Of a stretch of 64,000 bases of DNA, positions 35,351 to 44,290 are shown piece after piece. The stretch lies in the NCBI RefSeq assembly GCF_000364445.2, contig NZ_CP043538.1, positions 873,611-937,610 of the forward strand. Reading direction: 5' to 3'. The stretch comes from Methylobacterium mesophilicum SR1.6/6 (GTDB lineage: Bacteria > Pseudomonadota > Alphaproteobacteria > Rhizobiales > Beijerinckiaceae). The notes under the pieces were generated by a model, which was not told the origin of the DNA, ran no database searches, and worked only from the letters and a program-made list of their open reading frames with translations. The stretch's first letter is position 1. Each line of letters begins with the position of its first letter. The translations under genes were made by a program, and so were the position numbers.

Positions 35351-36712
35351 ATGACCCACTCGCGAGCCGCGATGCCGAGCCTGTCGCCCCTGCGGCGAAC
35401 GCCTGACGTGGAGCGGGCGGGCGGCGGTCCGACCAACTGGCGCGTGTACGCCGTCGCCGGCTACGCCGTCATCGTCGCGACGTTCGGTGTCGTCGGGAGC
35501 TGGGCCGCCACCGCACGCCTCGACCGGGCGGTCATCAGTCCCGGCGTGATCGTCGCGGAAGGCAGCCGCAAGGTGGTGCAGCATCTCGAGGGCGGCATCG
35601 TGCAGGAGGTGCTGGTGCGGGACGGGCAGACCGTCCACGCGGGCGACGTCCTGCTGCGTATCGATCCCGTGCAGTCGCGCGCCAGCAACGACCTGCTGCG
35701 CGGTCAGCTCGACGCGGCCCTGATCCTTGAGGCGCGGTTGCGCGCCGAGCAGGAACAGGCTTCGGACTTGGTCCTGCCGCCGGAGATCGCGTCGCGACGA
35801 GACGACCGTACCGTCGCCCGCATGATCGACGACCAAGCCAGTCAGCTGTCGGAGCGGCGCGCGTCCTTTCAGGCCCAGCTTGAGCTCATTCAGGCGCGCG
35901 TCACGCAGCTGAAGACGGAAATTTCCGGTCTCGCCGTCGAGAAGGCCTCGGTCGAGCAACAGGTCGCCCTAATCCAGCAGGAGCTGGAAGGCCTGCGTGG
36001 TCTGCGCGAGAAGAACCTCATCCCCCTCTCCCGCGTCCTGATGATGGAACGCGAGCACGCACGCCTCGAGGGTGTGATCGGGCGGTCCGTGGCAGAAACC
36101 GCCAAGGCGCAGAACGGCATCAACGAGGCGGGCCTGCAGGCGGCGCAACTCAAGCAGAAGCTTCAGGAAGCGCTCACGGCACAGCTTCTGGACACGCGCC
36201 AGAAGATCGCCGAACTGCGTGAGAAGCTCATCGTCGCCCAGGATGTTCTCCGGCGGCACGAGGTCCGGGCCTCGCATCAGGGTGTCATCCAGGGATTGAA
36301 GGTCTACACGATCGGGCAGGTGATCCGTTCCGGCGAGCCGCTAATGGAGATCGTCCCGACCAACGACCGGCTCGTGATCAGCGTCCAGTTCGCGCCGAAC
36401 GATCTGGAGGCTGTCCATGCCGGCATGCGGGCCGAGGTCAAGTTCCCGGCCTTCCAGACGCGCCGCACGCCGGCCATCTTCGGAAGGCTGACCATGGTCT
36501 CGCGCGACCGCCTGCTCGATGAGGGGACGAAGCAACCTTATTTCGCCGGCACGGTCGAGATCGACGATCACCATTTGCCGGAGGACGTACGGCCCCGTCT
36601 CCTGGCGGGCCTGCCCGCCGAGGTCGTCGTATCGGCCGGCGAGCGCACCGCGCTCGACTACCTGGTCGCACCCTTCTTCGAGGCCCTCGGACACGGTTTC
36701 CATGAACGATAA
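35351..36712 (+). CDS. Type I secretion membrane fusion protein (PrtE/HlyD family)
   Basis: 453 residues. Cytoplasmic arm, one membrane anchor (VAGYAVIVATFGVVGSWAAT, about residues 35-55), then the lipoyl-type half motif VISPGVIVAEGSRKVVQHLE and GGIVQEVLVRDGQTVHAGDV. Long coiled coils follow (RASFQAQLELIQARVTQLKT, then VSVQFAPNDLEAVHAGM in the barrel domain). The C terminus FEALGHGFHER is the type seen in HlyD/PrtE proteins. It bridges the ABC exporter to an outer-membrane TolC-like channel not encoded here. The start codon comes four bases after the ABC gene stop. Confidence 0.93.
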   Translation: MTHSRAAMPSLSPLRRTPDVERAGGGPTNWRVYAVAGYAVIVATFGVVGSWAATARLDRAVISPGVIVAEGSRKVVQHLEGGIVQEVLVRDGQTVHAGDVLLRIDPVQSRASNDLLRGQLDAALILEARLRAEQEQASDLVLPPEIASRRDDRTVARMIDDQASQLSERRASFQAQLELIQARVTQLKTEISGLAVEKASVEQQVALIQQELEGLRGLREKNLIPLSRVLMMEREHARLEGVIGRSVAETAKAQNGINEAGLQAAQLKQKLQEALTAQLLDTRQKIAELREKLIVAQDVLRRHEVRASHQGVIQGLKVYTIGQVIRSGEPLMEIVPTNDRLVISVQFAPNDLEAVHAGMRAEVKFPAFQTRRTPAIFGRLTMVSRDRLLDEGTKQPYFAGTVEIDDHHLPEDVRPRLLAGLPAEVVVSAGERTALDYLVAPFFEALGHGFHER

Positions 36713-36750
36713 AGCCCGTTCGTCAGTCCACGTGCGGAAGTGAGGTCCCG

Positions 36751-38871
36751 ATGGGTGCGGTCATCTCCTTCTTCCGGCCCGCATCGACCAGCCAGGGTGG
36801 CTGGTCGCAGCAGGAGCTCGCGGAGTTCTACCGCGTCGAGGCCGCGCTGATCCGGGCCGGCCTGCAGATCGGCAGCGAACAGGGTCTGAGCGACGAGGCG
36901 GAGCCCTGGTTCGTCTTCTGCCGGCCGGACGGCGACGCGATCATGCATTTCGCCAGGATCGACGGCAGCTACGTCATCGCCTCGGAGGTTCTGGACAGCC
37001 CGATGCGGGGCAGCGATTTCCGCGCCCTCATCAATCAAGTCGCCCAACGCTACCCGGGCCTCCTCCCGATTCCGCAGGGCGCCGACGGAACGAAGCTCTC
37101 GGTCCATCCGGCCGCCCTGCTCGCCGCCCTCGTCGCGGCTGCGGCGTTGAGCCTGTCACCCCAGGATGCGTTCGCGGCTGACCAGGAGCGTTCGGGCGAC
37201 GAGCCGGGTCCGGCCGACCAAGCCGGCCAGATGCTCCCCACGGGAGCGCCCGGCGCCGGAGATGCCGGCGATGCCGATGAGCGCGACAGCCATCGCAAGC
37301 AGTTCGGGGTCATCGTGTTCTCGGCGATGGTCTTCGCCGCCGATGCCTTCGCCGCCGACCATGTCGAGCCGGGGACTGCGCCGGGCCTGACCGACGGCTC
37401 ACAGGGCGGCAACGGTGTCGCCGCGTGGGAACAGGGCGGCTCCCCGGTGCCCGCAGGCGAGGCGGCACGCTCCGCGGATGCGGGTGTTCCGCTCACCGCC
37501 GGCACACGCGACCACGCGCCGAACGGTACATCCGGTTTCACGACTGCGGAGGCGAATGCGGCCGCGACCGCGCATCCCCAGCCCGGCGATGCTGATCTCA
37601 GAGCCCTCGGCCTCGGAAACCCGACGCTCGGACACGGTCCTTCACAGTCGAGCCTGGAGCCCGCGCATCAGGCCTCGGCTCAAGCTGCGGAGGCGAGCAC
37701 AACCCGCGCCGCGGGTTCCTCGCCTTCGCCTGAGACCCGAGCGGACGCCGGCGCGGACGCATCGGGCAGCGCCGAAGGCACGGGACAGGCGGATTCCTCG
37801 CCCGCCACAACGGGTGAGGCTGCGTCCCAGACCCCGAGCGCAACGCTGGCTAACGGGCATTCGGCTTCCGAGATGCCGTCAGCGCAGATCGATGGGGTCA
37901 CCACACTGCCGCAGCTCGCTCTGAGCCGATTGGCATCGCCGCAGCGGGAGGATGGCTCCAGAGGACAGGATCACGCCGCGAAAGACGGCCTGATTTTGGA
38001 CGAAGGCGCTTCGCATGCCGCGAGCACCGTTGCTGATGCGGATCATTCCGGCACAAGCGAACTCGATCAGAACCGGCCCGGCGCCGTCGGTCACGGTGCA
38101 GCCGACGGCGCGAACGCCGGCCATCAGTCAGGCGCATCGCCGGCCGAGGCGAGCGGCGCGGCTCTGAACGCCGCCCCGGCCGGCGGACCGCCCGGCAAGA
38201 GCGCCGAAGCGCCGGGGCAGCTCAAGGAGGCCGGATCGGACGCCCACGCCGCTGTCGGCCACGGTGCAGCCGACGGCGCGAACGCCGGCCATCAGTCAGG
38301 CGCATCGCCGGCCGAGGCGAGCGACGCGGCTCTGAACGCCACCCCGGCCGGCGGATCGCCCGGCAAGAGCGCCGAAGCGCCGGGGCAGCTCAAGGAGGCC
38401 GGATCGGACGCCCACGCCGCTGTCGGTCACGGTGCAGCCGACGGCGCGAACGGAGCCTTGCCAAGCCCGCCACAGGCCGGGACGAACGGCGCGGATCCGG
38501 GCCACGCTCAACCCGGCACCGAGGCTCAAGGCGCACCTCACGCCAAGGGCGCTGCAGCGGCAGATCTCGGGCCGCAAGTCAGTTCAGGTCGGCCGACTGA
38601 TCCTCCAGGCCCAGGTACACCTACCACCGTGAGCGGCAATCATCCGTCCTCGATGACTCAGACATCCCAGGCAGACGGACACAATCCGGCAAACCCGCCG
38701 GCAGCGCACGTCGACGTGACCGGAAACATCGTGTTCTCATCCAATGGGCAGCACGGGCCTGCTGCGGCACCGAGCCATACACCGGCCGATGCTGGAGCGC
38801 ATGGCGACGTTGGGCTGATCGGACTTTCGGATCACGGCACGAACGCGCACCACCTCGATCTACACTCCTGA
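36751..38871 (+). CDS. Large low-complexity protein with internal repeats; likely cargo or partner of the type I system
   Basis: 706 residues. A folded N-terminal domain (about 17-110: WSQQELAEFYRVEAALIRAG, then WFVFCRPDGDAIMHFARIDG) contains no known motif. Two hydrophobic segments follow (about residues 118-140 ending QDAFAAD, and 183-204 ending DAFAAD), each like an internal signal sequence. The remaining 500 residues are Ala/Gly/Ser/His/Pro-rich, with a 56-residue tandem repeat (38086-38451). The extreme C terminus is HGTNAHHLDLHS. No GGxGxD RTX nonapeptide is seen. It is the third gene of the operon (38-base gap), so export by this system or membrane association with it is inferred. Confidence 0.7.
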   Translation: MGAVISFFRPASTSQGGWSQQELAEFYRVEAALIRAGLQIGSEQGLSDEAEPWFVFCRPDGDAIMHFARIDGSYVIASEVLDSPMRGSDFRALINQVAQRYPGLLPIPQGADGTKLSVHPAALLAALVAAAALSLSPQDAFAADQERSGDEPGPADQAGQMLPTGAPGAGDAGDADERDSHRKQFGVIVFSAMVFAADAFAADHVEPGTAPGLTDGSQGGNGVAAWEQGGSPVPAGEAARSADAGVPLTAGTRDHAPNGTSGFTTAEANAAATAHPQPGDADLRALGLGNPTLGHGPSQSSLEPAHQASAQAAEASTTRAAGSSPSPETRADAGADASGSAEGTGQADSSPATTGEAASQTPSATLANGHSASEMPSAQIDGVTTLPQLALSRLASPQREDGSRGQDHAAKDGLILDEGASHAASTVADADHSGTSELDQNRPGAVGHGAADGANAGHQSGASPAEASGAALNAAPAGGPPGKSAEAPGQLKEAGSDAHAAVGHGAADGANAGHQSGASPAEASDAALNATPAGGSPGKSAEAPGQLKEAGSDAHAAVGHGAADGANGALPSPPQAGTNGADPGHAQPGTEAQGAPHAKGAAAADLGPQVSSGRPTDPPGPGTPTTVSGNHPSSMTQTSQADGHNPANPPAAHVDVTGNIVFSSNGQHGPAAAPSHTPADAGAHGDVGLIGLSDHGTNAHHLDLHS
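38086..38451 (+). repeat. Tandem repeat, 168-base unit, 2.2 copies
   Basis: Copies start at 38089, 38257 and 38425 (the last partial), each beginning GGTCACGGTGCAGCCGACGG or a one-base variant. In frame it encodes a 56-residue unit containing GHGAADGAN, GHQSGASPAEAS and GKSAEAPGQLKEAGSDAHAA. The copies are nearly identical at DNA level, indicating recent duplication. Confidence 0.92.
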
Positions 38872-39135
38872 AAGTGCGGTCGACTCCCGCGACGACTACC
38901 AAAGCGTCCGGGCTGACCGAAATTTCAGGACCGCTTTTCCGCGTTCAGCCTCCCGAGCGCTGTGCCGGATCACGGTGGCATCGCATACGGCTTCCGTTTG
39001 GACGCACCGGTTGGCACCGGTTGGCTTGTCCGTGCCGTCATCACGCGCGAAGGCGGCGGAGCCACGGGCATCAACCAGAAAGTGTATCAGAGCGTGGAGA
39101 GGCGCCCGAGAGACCTCCTTCCACTTCGGCGAGCG

Positions 39136-39633
39136 TCAAGGCTCCCTATCGGGGGCTCTGCCAAGCGTGCACGCGCGAACAGGCTTACCCTGAGGCGGCT
39201 CACGAAGGCGATCGACGTCAGGAACCTCGCGTTCCGCCTTGCGCGTCTGACAGGAGGAGCTTTTCCGCATCATCGCGAAGACCCATGCCTTCAAGTCGCT
39301 TCCCAGGCGATAGTGATCTTGGCCCTGCCAAGCCCGGAGGAGGGTCTCTTGGACGAGATCTTCAGCCTGCGTTGCCGTCGCCGTGATCGAATTTGCAAAT
39401 CCTCTCAATTCAGGCAGCCATCGAAGAAGGTCGTCACGAAACAGGTCCGGGTCAGGTGTCTGTGACGACCCCGCGGACCCCCGAGAAACCTGCGCGGGCT
39501 GACCGCGCGGGCGGCTTTCCGGAATGCAGGTCTGCGCCCGCGGCGGAAGTGGCCAGTCGCTTTCCTTCGTGTCAGGCGACGATCCCAACTCATCGGCGCG
39601 TTGCCCTGATCGGGTGTCCGGATGGAACGGCAT
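39136..39633 (-). pseudogene. Truncated EcfG-like ECF sigma factor (region 2 only)
   Basis: 165 codons. After a disordered N-terminal part comes an intact sigma region 2: DDLLRWLPELRGFANSITAT, then QAEDLVQETLLRAWQGQDHY, then SDLKAWVFAMMRKSSSCQTR and KAEREVPDVDRL. The chain then becomes arginine/proline-rich and stops; region 4 (promoter -35 recognition) is absent in any frame nearby. Compared with a full-length factor about 70 residues are missing. It resembles the EcfG family of the fused sigma factor at 31.4 kb but is a distinct, decayed copy. It might titrate core polymerase if translated. Confidence 0.7.
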
Positions 39634-39959
39634 GCGGTGCTCGACCCTGATCCCACCCCGCGCAACCATACAGCGAATATATAATAAGGGTTCGCTGTAT
39701 GGCCATCCAGGCATACGCCCGCGGCGCGCTGCAGCCATCGCTGGAGCGTATCAGGGGTGTCCGCGAAGCCGAGGGAGGATCATGCTTCCCGTGCGAGCGA
39801 GTCGGGACTGGTGGCGCAGGCGCGTTTTCGTGTTCCAAAAGCGCTGCACGTGCGAATTTCTGGACACGTCGTGTTCGGGCGTGAACCCTTCCGCGCGGGC
39901 AGACGGTTCGCTGTTGCCGCCCCGAACGCGGGCGACACGCCTTCGAGTCTTGAAAACCC

Positions 39960-40005
39960 TGGCGCGCCCTACGGGAATCGAACCCGTGTTTTCGCCGTGA
40001 AAGAG
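39960..40005 (-). tRNA. 3' fragment of tRNA-Glu (integration attachment site)
   Basis: On the minus strand the sequence CTTTCACGGCG (anticodon loop with TTC), then ACGGGTTCGATTCCCGT (T arm), AGGGCGC, discriminator G and CCA is the 3' half of a tRNA-Glu. The D arm and 5' acceptor strand (expected GCGCCCT) are missing, and unrelated sequence follows toward the integrase. This is the signature of an element integrated into a tRNA gene: the fragment is the distal att copy, host DNA lies to the left, the element to the right. Confidence 0.75.
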
Positions 40006-40150
40006 TGGTAACGGTGCGTTTTGCAGCTCTCAGCGGACATCGGCGAACTCGTAATTCGCTCTATACGCAGCATCTTTCGTCCTTGCAGGTTCGCTGACAT
40101 CCGCCTACGTCTTTTCCGTACGATTTCCGTACGGAAGCGGGGAGGGCGCC

Positions 40151-41434
40151 GTGGCTCGCACGGTACGCAACGCCAAGCTCGACACACGTTCGGGGCGCGC
40201 CAAGCTCACCGCTCGGCGCGAGCCGTACTGGACGGTGATCTCGGCCGGCTGTGCCGTGGGCTACCGGCGCGGCGCCAATGGCGGCACGTGGATCGCGCGG
40301 ATGCGCGAAAGAACCAAGCAACACTACGACGCGCTCGGCGCGGCCGACGACAACCGGGATGCCGACGGCCTGACCGTGTTCTCGTTCGCTCAGGCTCAAG
40401 AACGGGCACGTGTGTACTTCGCCCGGAAGGCGCGCGAGCTCGCCGGCTTCGATGAGGAGGCGGTTGAAGCCCCCTGGACGGTCGCGACGGCGTTGACCAA
40501 CTACCTCGCCGCGCGGGAGCGACGAGGCTCAAAAGGCGTGCGGGCCGACCGCTACGCGGCCGAGGCGCGGATCCTGCCGGCCCTCAGCGCGCTCGAATTG
40601 ACAGCGCTGACAACGAAACGCATTCGCGACTGGCACCATGACCTCGCCGAGGCACCGAAGCTGCGCCGGACCGCGTCTGGGGAAGAAACACGACGTTTGG
40701 CCGCGGTTGATCCGACGGACCCTGAAGCCGTGCGGGCGCGGCGCGCGACGGCCAACCGAGTGCTGACGGTCCTGAAAGCCGCGCTCAACCATGCGTTCCA
40801 GGAGGGCAAGGCTAGCTCGGACGAGGCGTGGCGCCGAGTGAAGCCCTACCGGGAGGCTGATGCCGCTAAAATCCGCTATCTGACCGCGGCCGAATGCCGG
40901 CGCCTGCTCGATGCCTGCGGCGGGCCATTCCGAGATCTCGTGCGCGGCGCACTGGCGACAGGGTGCCGCTACGGCGAGCTCGGGCGGATCCGGGCGTCCG
41001 ACTTCGACGAGCAGTCGCGCACCGTGATGATCGCCAAGTCGAAGCAGGCCAAGCCGCGTCACATCGCGCTGAGCGATGAAGGGGCCGCCTTTTTCGCCGC
41101 GCTCACCGCCGAGCGGCCGAGGACCGCGCTGGTGTTCTCCCGGACGGATGGAGGAGCCTGGGGAGCCTCACACCAGCAGCGGCCGCTGATCGAAGCTTCA
41201 GCGCGGGCAGGCCTTGAGCCACCGTGCACGTTTCACATCCTGCGGCACACCTACGCCAGCGCGTTGGCAATGAAGGGCGTGCCGATGCGCGTCATCGCCG
41301 ACCAGCTAGGGCACGCCGATACGCGCGTCACCGAGAAACACTACGCCCACCTCACGCCGACCTACGTGGCCGAGTCAGTCCGGCATGCGCTTCCGGCGCT
41401 CGGCTTCGGCCTAGAGGCGCAATCGACGGGCTAA
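40151..41434 (+). CDS. Site-specific tyrosine recombinase (integrase)
   Basis: 427 residues of the phage/integrative-element integrase family. An N-terminal arm-binding and SAM-like domain (WTVATALTNYLAARERRG) precedes the catalytic domain. Its residues are visible: Arg in GALATGCRYGELGRI, the HxxR box in CTFHILRHTYASALAMKGVP, His in ADQLGHADTRVTEKHYAHL and the nucleophile Tyr in the same segment. GTG start at 40151 with GGAGGG upstream. It sits 146 bases from the tRNA-Glu fragment, the usual place for an integrase next to its att site. No excisionase or phage structural gene is seen nearby. Confidence 0.93.
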   Translation: MARTVRNAKLDTRSGRAKLTARREPYWTVISAGCAVGYRRGANGGTWIARMRERTKQHYDALGAADDNRDADGLTVFSFAQAQERARVYFARKARELAGFDEEAVEAPWTVATALTNYLAARERRGSKGVRADRYAAEARILPALSALELTALTTKRIRDWHHDLAEAPKLRRTASGEETRRLAAVDPTDPEAVRARRATANRVLTVLKAALNHAFQEGKASSDEAWRRVKPYREADAAKIRYLTAAECRRLLDACGGPFRDLVRGALATGCRYGELGRIRASDFDEQSRTVMIAKSKQAKPRHIALSDEGAAFFAALTAERPRTALVFSRTDGGAWGASHQQRPLIEASARAGLEPPCTFHILRHTYASALAMKGVPMRVIADQLGHADTRVTEKHYAHLTPTYVAESVRHALPALGFGLEAQSTG

Positions 41435-41474
41435 CGCGCGCCCACTCCCTGAAGCACGGGTTCCGTGGTGACCG

Positions 41475-42699
41475 CTACAACTTAAAGGCGCGGCACCCCC
41501 AGGCGCGCGTCGCCTGCAGGCGCCCGCGTGCTGCTATGGCGTCGATGCAGAGCCAGCCGAGCATGCCGAGCCCCAGCACGTCGACCTTCATGAACTTGAG
41601 GGCCTCGACGTCGTCCTTGTCCCACTCGATCACCTGCCGGTCGGCCATGCTCGCGGGCTCGATCGGCACGAGCTCGTCGAGCCGATCGTGCGTCAGCACG
41701 AACCCGCCCGGATGCTGCGACAGGTGGCGCGGCGTGCCGATGAGCTCCCGGGCCAGGCGCAGCGTCAGGGCCAAGCGCCGGTCGGCGAGGTTGCAGCGCC
41801 ACTGTGTCAGGCACGCCGTCGGGATAGCGCAGGCGCACGCCGGCCCAGGTCAGGTCCTCCAGCGTGTCCTGGGCCGTGCGCGCTGGATCCGCGCGCTCGT
41901 CCGGGTACTGGTAGGTGAGTTCGTCGAGCGAGAAGCGGGAGCGCTCGACGATCTCGTGGGTGCGCGCGACGGCACCCGGATGGGCGACAAACAACCGGGC
42001 CATCTCCGCCGCCGGCTTGAGGTGACGGTCGGCGTGGGCATCGAGCTGGAACCCGGCAGACTCGAGGGTGCAGCCTTGCCGGATGCAGGCGATGACGTCC
42101 TGCAGGATGCGTCGCTCCTCGGCGTGGTAGAGCACGTCGCCCACCGCGACCGTCGGCACGCCGGCCCCGTGCGCCGCTGCGGCGAGCGCCGTGAGGCGGG
42201 CATGATCGTTCTGACGAAAACGGCGGGTCAGGCCGGCGTAGAGCCGGTCGCCGAACACCGCGCGCAAGCGGGCAAGCGTCCGCGCGGCCTCGATCGGATC
42301 CGGTGGTGCGGCGCGGGAATCGTCGTCGGCGAGCGCGACCGCGACGAGGCCGCCGCTCCAGGCGAACACGTCCTCGAGGGCGAGGTCACAGCCACCCTTG
42401 CCGGCAGCGCGCTTACCCAGCGTGAGCAGGCGGCACAGCCGCGCGTAGGCAGGGCGATCGGTCGGGTAGACGAGGAGCGGCGGCCCATCGCGCGGGTCGA
42501 GGCGACAGCCGAGCACGAGGCGCAGGCCCGTCGCCTTCGCCGCCTCGTGCGCGCGCACCGCGCCGGCGAGCGAGCCGCGGTCGGTCACGGCGAGCGCGGG
42601 CAGGCCGAGGAGGCTCGCGGCCGCGAACAGCTCCTCGGGCGACGAGGCACCGCGCAGGAAGGAGAAGTGCGTCGTCACCTGCAGTTCGGCGTAGCTCAT
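41475..42699 (-). pseudogene. dnaE2: Decayed error-prone DNA polymerase gene (dnaE2/imuC remnant)
   Basis: The N-terminal PHP domain is well preserved (YAELQVTTHFSFLRGASSPE, then AVTDRGSLAGAVRAHEAAKA, then LTYQYPDERADPARTAQDTL, down to [10 protein letters not shown]). At about 41810 the frame jumps and resumes in another frame with [20 protein letters not shown] and then [20 protein letters not shown] and [13 protein letters not shown], after which homology ends abruptly. By comparison with DnaE2 some 200-250 residues, including the PDIDVDF catalytic region, are deleted and the C-terminal half is gone. It follows imuB by 73 bases. It cannot encode an active polymerase. Confidence 0.88.
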
Positions 42700-42772
42700 C
42701 GGCCCCGCCCTCCGCCCGCGCGGCGCCGTACCGATCCTTCGGCAGGAGAGCAGTCGTTCGTCCAGCTGCGGG

Positions 42773-44290
42773 TCACCCGAACACCCCCTGCAGCCACCAG
42801 CGCGGCCCCGCGGCCATCGGCGCGTCGCGAAACAGCCAGTAGCGGGCGCCGTCGGCGGTCTCGACGCGGTAGTAGTCGCGCACCGAGGCCATCTCGGCGT
42901 CCGAGACCCACCACTCGCCGCGCACCCGCTCCGGGCCGTCGGCGCGCGCGACGCGGTGGCGAACCCCGCGCCAGACGAAGGCGGCCGGCGGCGCGTCCGG
43001 TATCAGCGCCAGCGCGCTCACCGGCTCGGGCGGATTGATCAGGTAGGTCGGTCGCTCGAGTGCCGCCGGCCAAGAAATACCGGTCGTCGGGGCGAGCGCG
43101 GGCGCCCGCCGGGTCGAGCGCTCCGGCACGCGGCTCTCGACCGGCCCGACGCGGAACAGGCGCCGATGCCCGACGCGCGCGGCGAGGCGGTCGACCAGGG
43201 CGGCGAGGTCGGGGGGCCGCTCGGCGCCTGGCTCCGCGGCCAAGCCGTCGTGCTGGGCTGCCGCCAGCGGCTCGGTGTGCCCGGCGCTCAGCACCGCTTC
43301 GTCGATCCCGAAGCCGGGGTCGATCTGCGCCAGGCGCGCGCAGAGCAGGTCGGCGAGGTGGCGCGGGTCGCGCGTGACCGCGGCCGTGCCGACGCAGGTC
43401 GCGCGCACGTCGCCGTCGACGCGGCGCACCGCGAGATCGAGGCGGCGCGCGCCGAGCCCGCGCGCGCCCAGCGCGCGGACGAGCACCACCACGAGTTCAC
43501 GGGCGACGCGCTCCAGCGTCTCGGGCGCCGAGATCGGCTCGGCGAAGGCGCGCCGGGTCTCGACCAGCGCGGGCGGCGCGCTCCAGGCGATCGCCTCGTG
43601 CGCGTGGCCGAGCGCCTCGTCGAAGCGGCGCAGCACCGTGGCCCCGAACCGCAGGCCGAGCGCGCTGCGCGGCAGCGCGGCGAGGTGGGCGACCCGCTCC
43701 AGTCCGACCTCACCGAGCGCCGCCACGGTTTCGGGCGGCAGGCGCAGGGCGCGCGCCGGCAACCCGGCGAGCGCGGCCGCCATGCCGCCGGGCGGGACGA
43801 CGGGGCTCGCGCCGCGCGAGGCGAAGCGGGCGACCGCCCAGGCGGCCCCAGGGGTATCGGCGACGGCCAGACGCACCCCGTAGCCACCCCCGCGCAGGCG
43901 CGCGGCCAGGCGCTTGAGGAGCGCGGCCTCGCCGCCGAACAGGTGCGCCGAGCCCGCGACGTCGATCCACACGCCGTCCGGCGGATCGGGGGCGGCGAGG
44001 GGGGTGCACCACAGGCACCAGAGGGCGAGCCGCTCGAGCGCCGCGGCGTCCACTTCGGGCCGCGCTTCGACCACGACGAGATTCGGAACCATCGCCTGGG
44101 CCTGGGCCAGCGCCATGCCCGGCCGCAGCGAGGCGGCGCGCGCGGCTCGGCAGACGCCCGCGATGCGGCGGCCGCCCGCGTCCCGGATCACGGTGACGAG
44201 GGGCTTATCGCGCGGCGGCGCGCTCGTGTCGCCGCGCCGCAGCCGATCGGTCGACCAAGTCGGCAGCCAGAGCGAGACGACCCGTCTCAT
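42773..44290 (-). CDS. imuB: ImuB, Y-family polymerase-like mutasome protein
   Basis: 505 residues, full family length. It starts RRVVSLWLPTWSTDRLRR, has RIAGVCRAARAASLRPGMAL and DGVWIDVAGSAHLFGGEAAL, and a C-terminal domain ending YWLFRDAPMAAGPRWWLQG. ImuB resembles DinB-type polymerases but lacks the full acidic catalytic set; it is an adaptor linking ImuA, the beta clamp and DnaE2 in SOS mutagenesis. Its start overlaps the imuA end by 86 bases. Intact here although its polymerase partner dnaE2 is destroyed, so it would need a DnaE2 supplied elsewhere. Confidence 0.9.
   Translation of the reverse strand: MRRVVSLWLPTWSTDRLRRGDTSAPPRDKPLVTVIRDAGGRRIAGVCRAARAASLRPGMALAQAQAMVPNLVVVEARPEVDAAALERLALWCLWCTPLAAPDPPDGVWIDVAGSAHLFGGEAALLKRLAARLRGGGYGVRLAVADTPGAAWAVARFASRGASPVVPPGGMAAALAGLPARALRLPPETVAALGEVGLERVAHLAALPRSALGLRFGATVLRRFDEALGHAHEAIAWSAPPALVETRRAFAEPISAPETLERVARELVVVLVRALGARGLGARRLDLAVRRVDGDVRATCVGTAAVTRDPRHLADLLCARLAQIDPGFGIDEAVLSAGHTEPLAAAQHDGLAAEPGAERPPDLAALVDRLAARVGHRRLFRVGPVESRVPERSTRRAPALAPTTGISWPAALERPTYLINPPEPVSALALIPDAPPAAFVWRGVRHRVARADGPERVRGEWWVSDAEMASVRDYYRVETADGARYWLFRDAPMAAGPRWWLQGVFG

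Noticed and set aside
36751..38871. Considered as an RTX toxin or calcium-binding adhesin
   Set aside because: No GGxGxD nonapeptide repeats anywhere in the protein.
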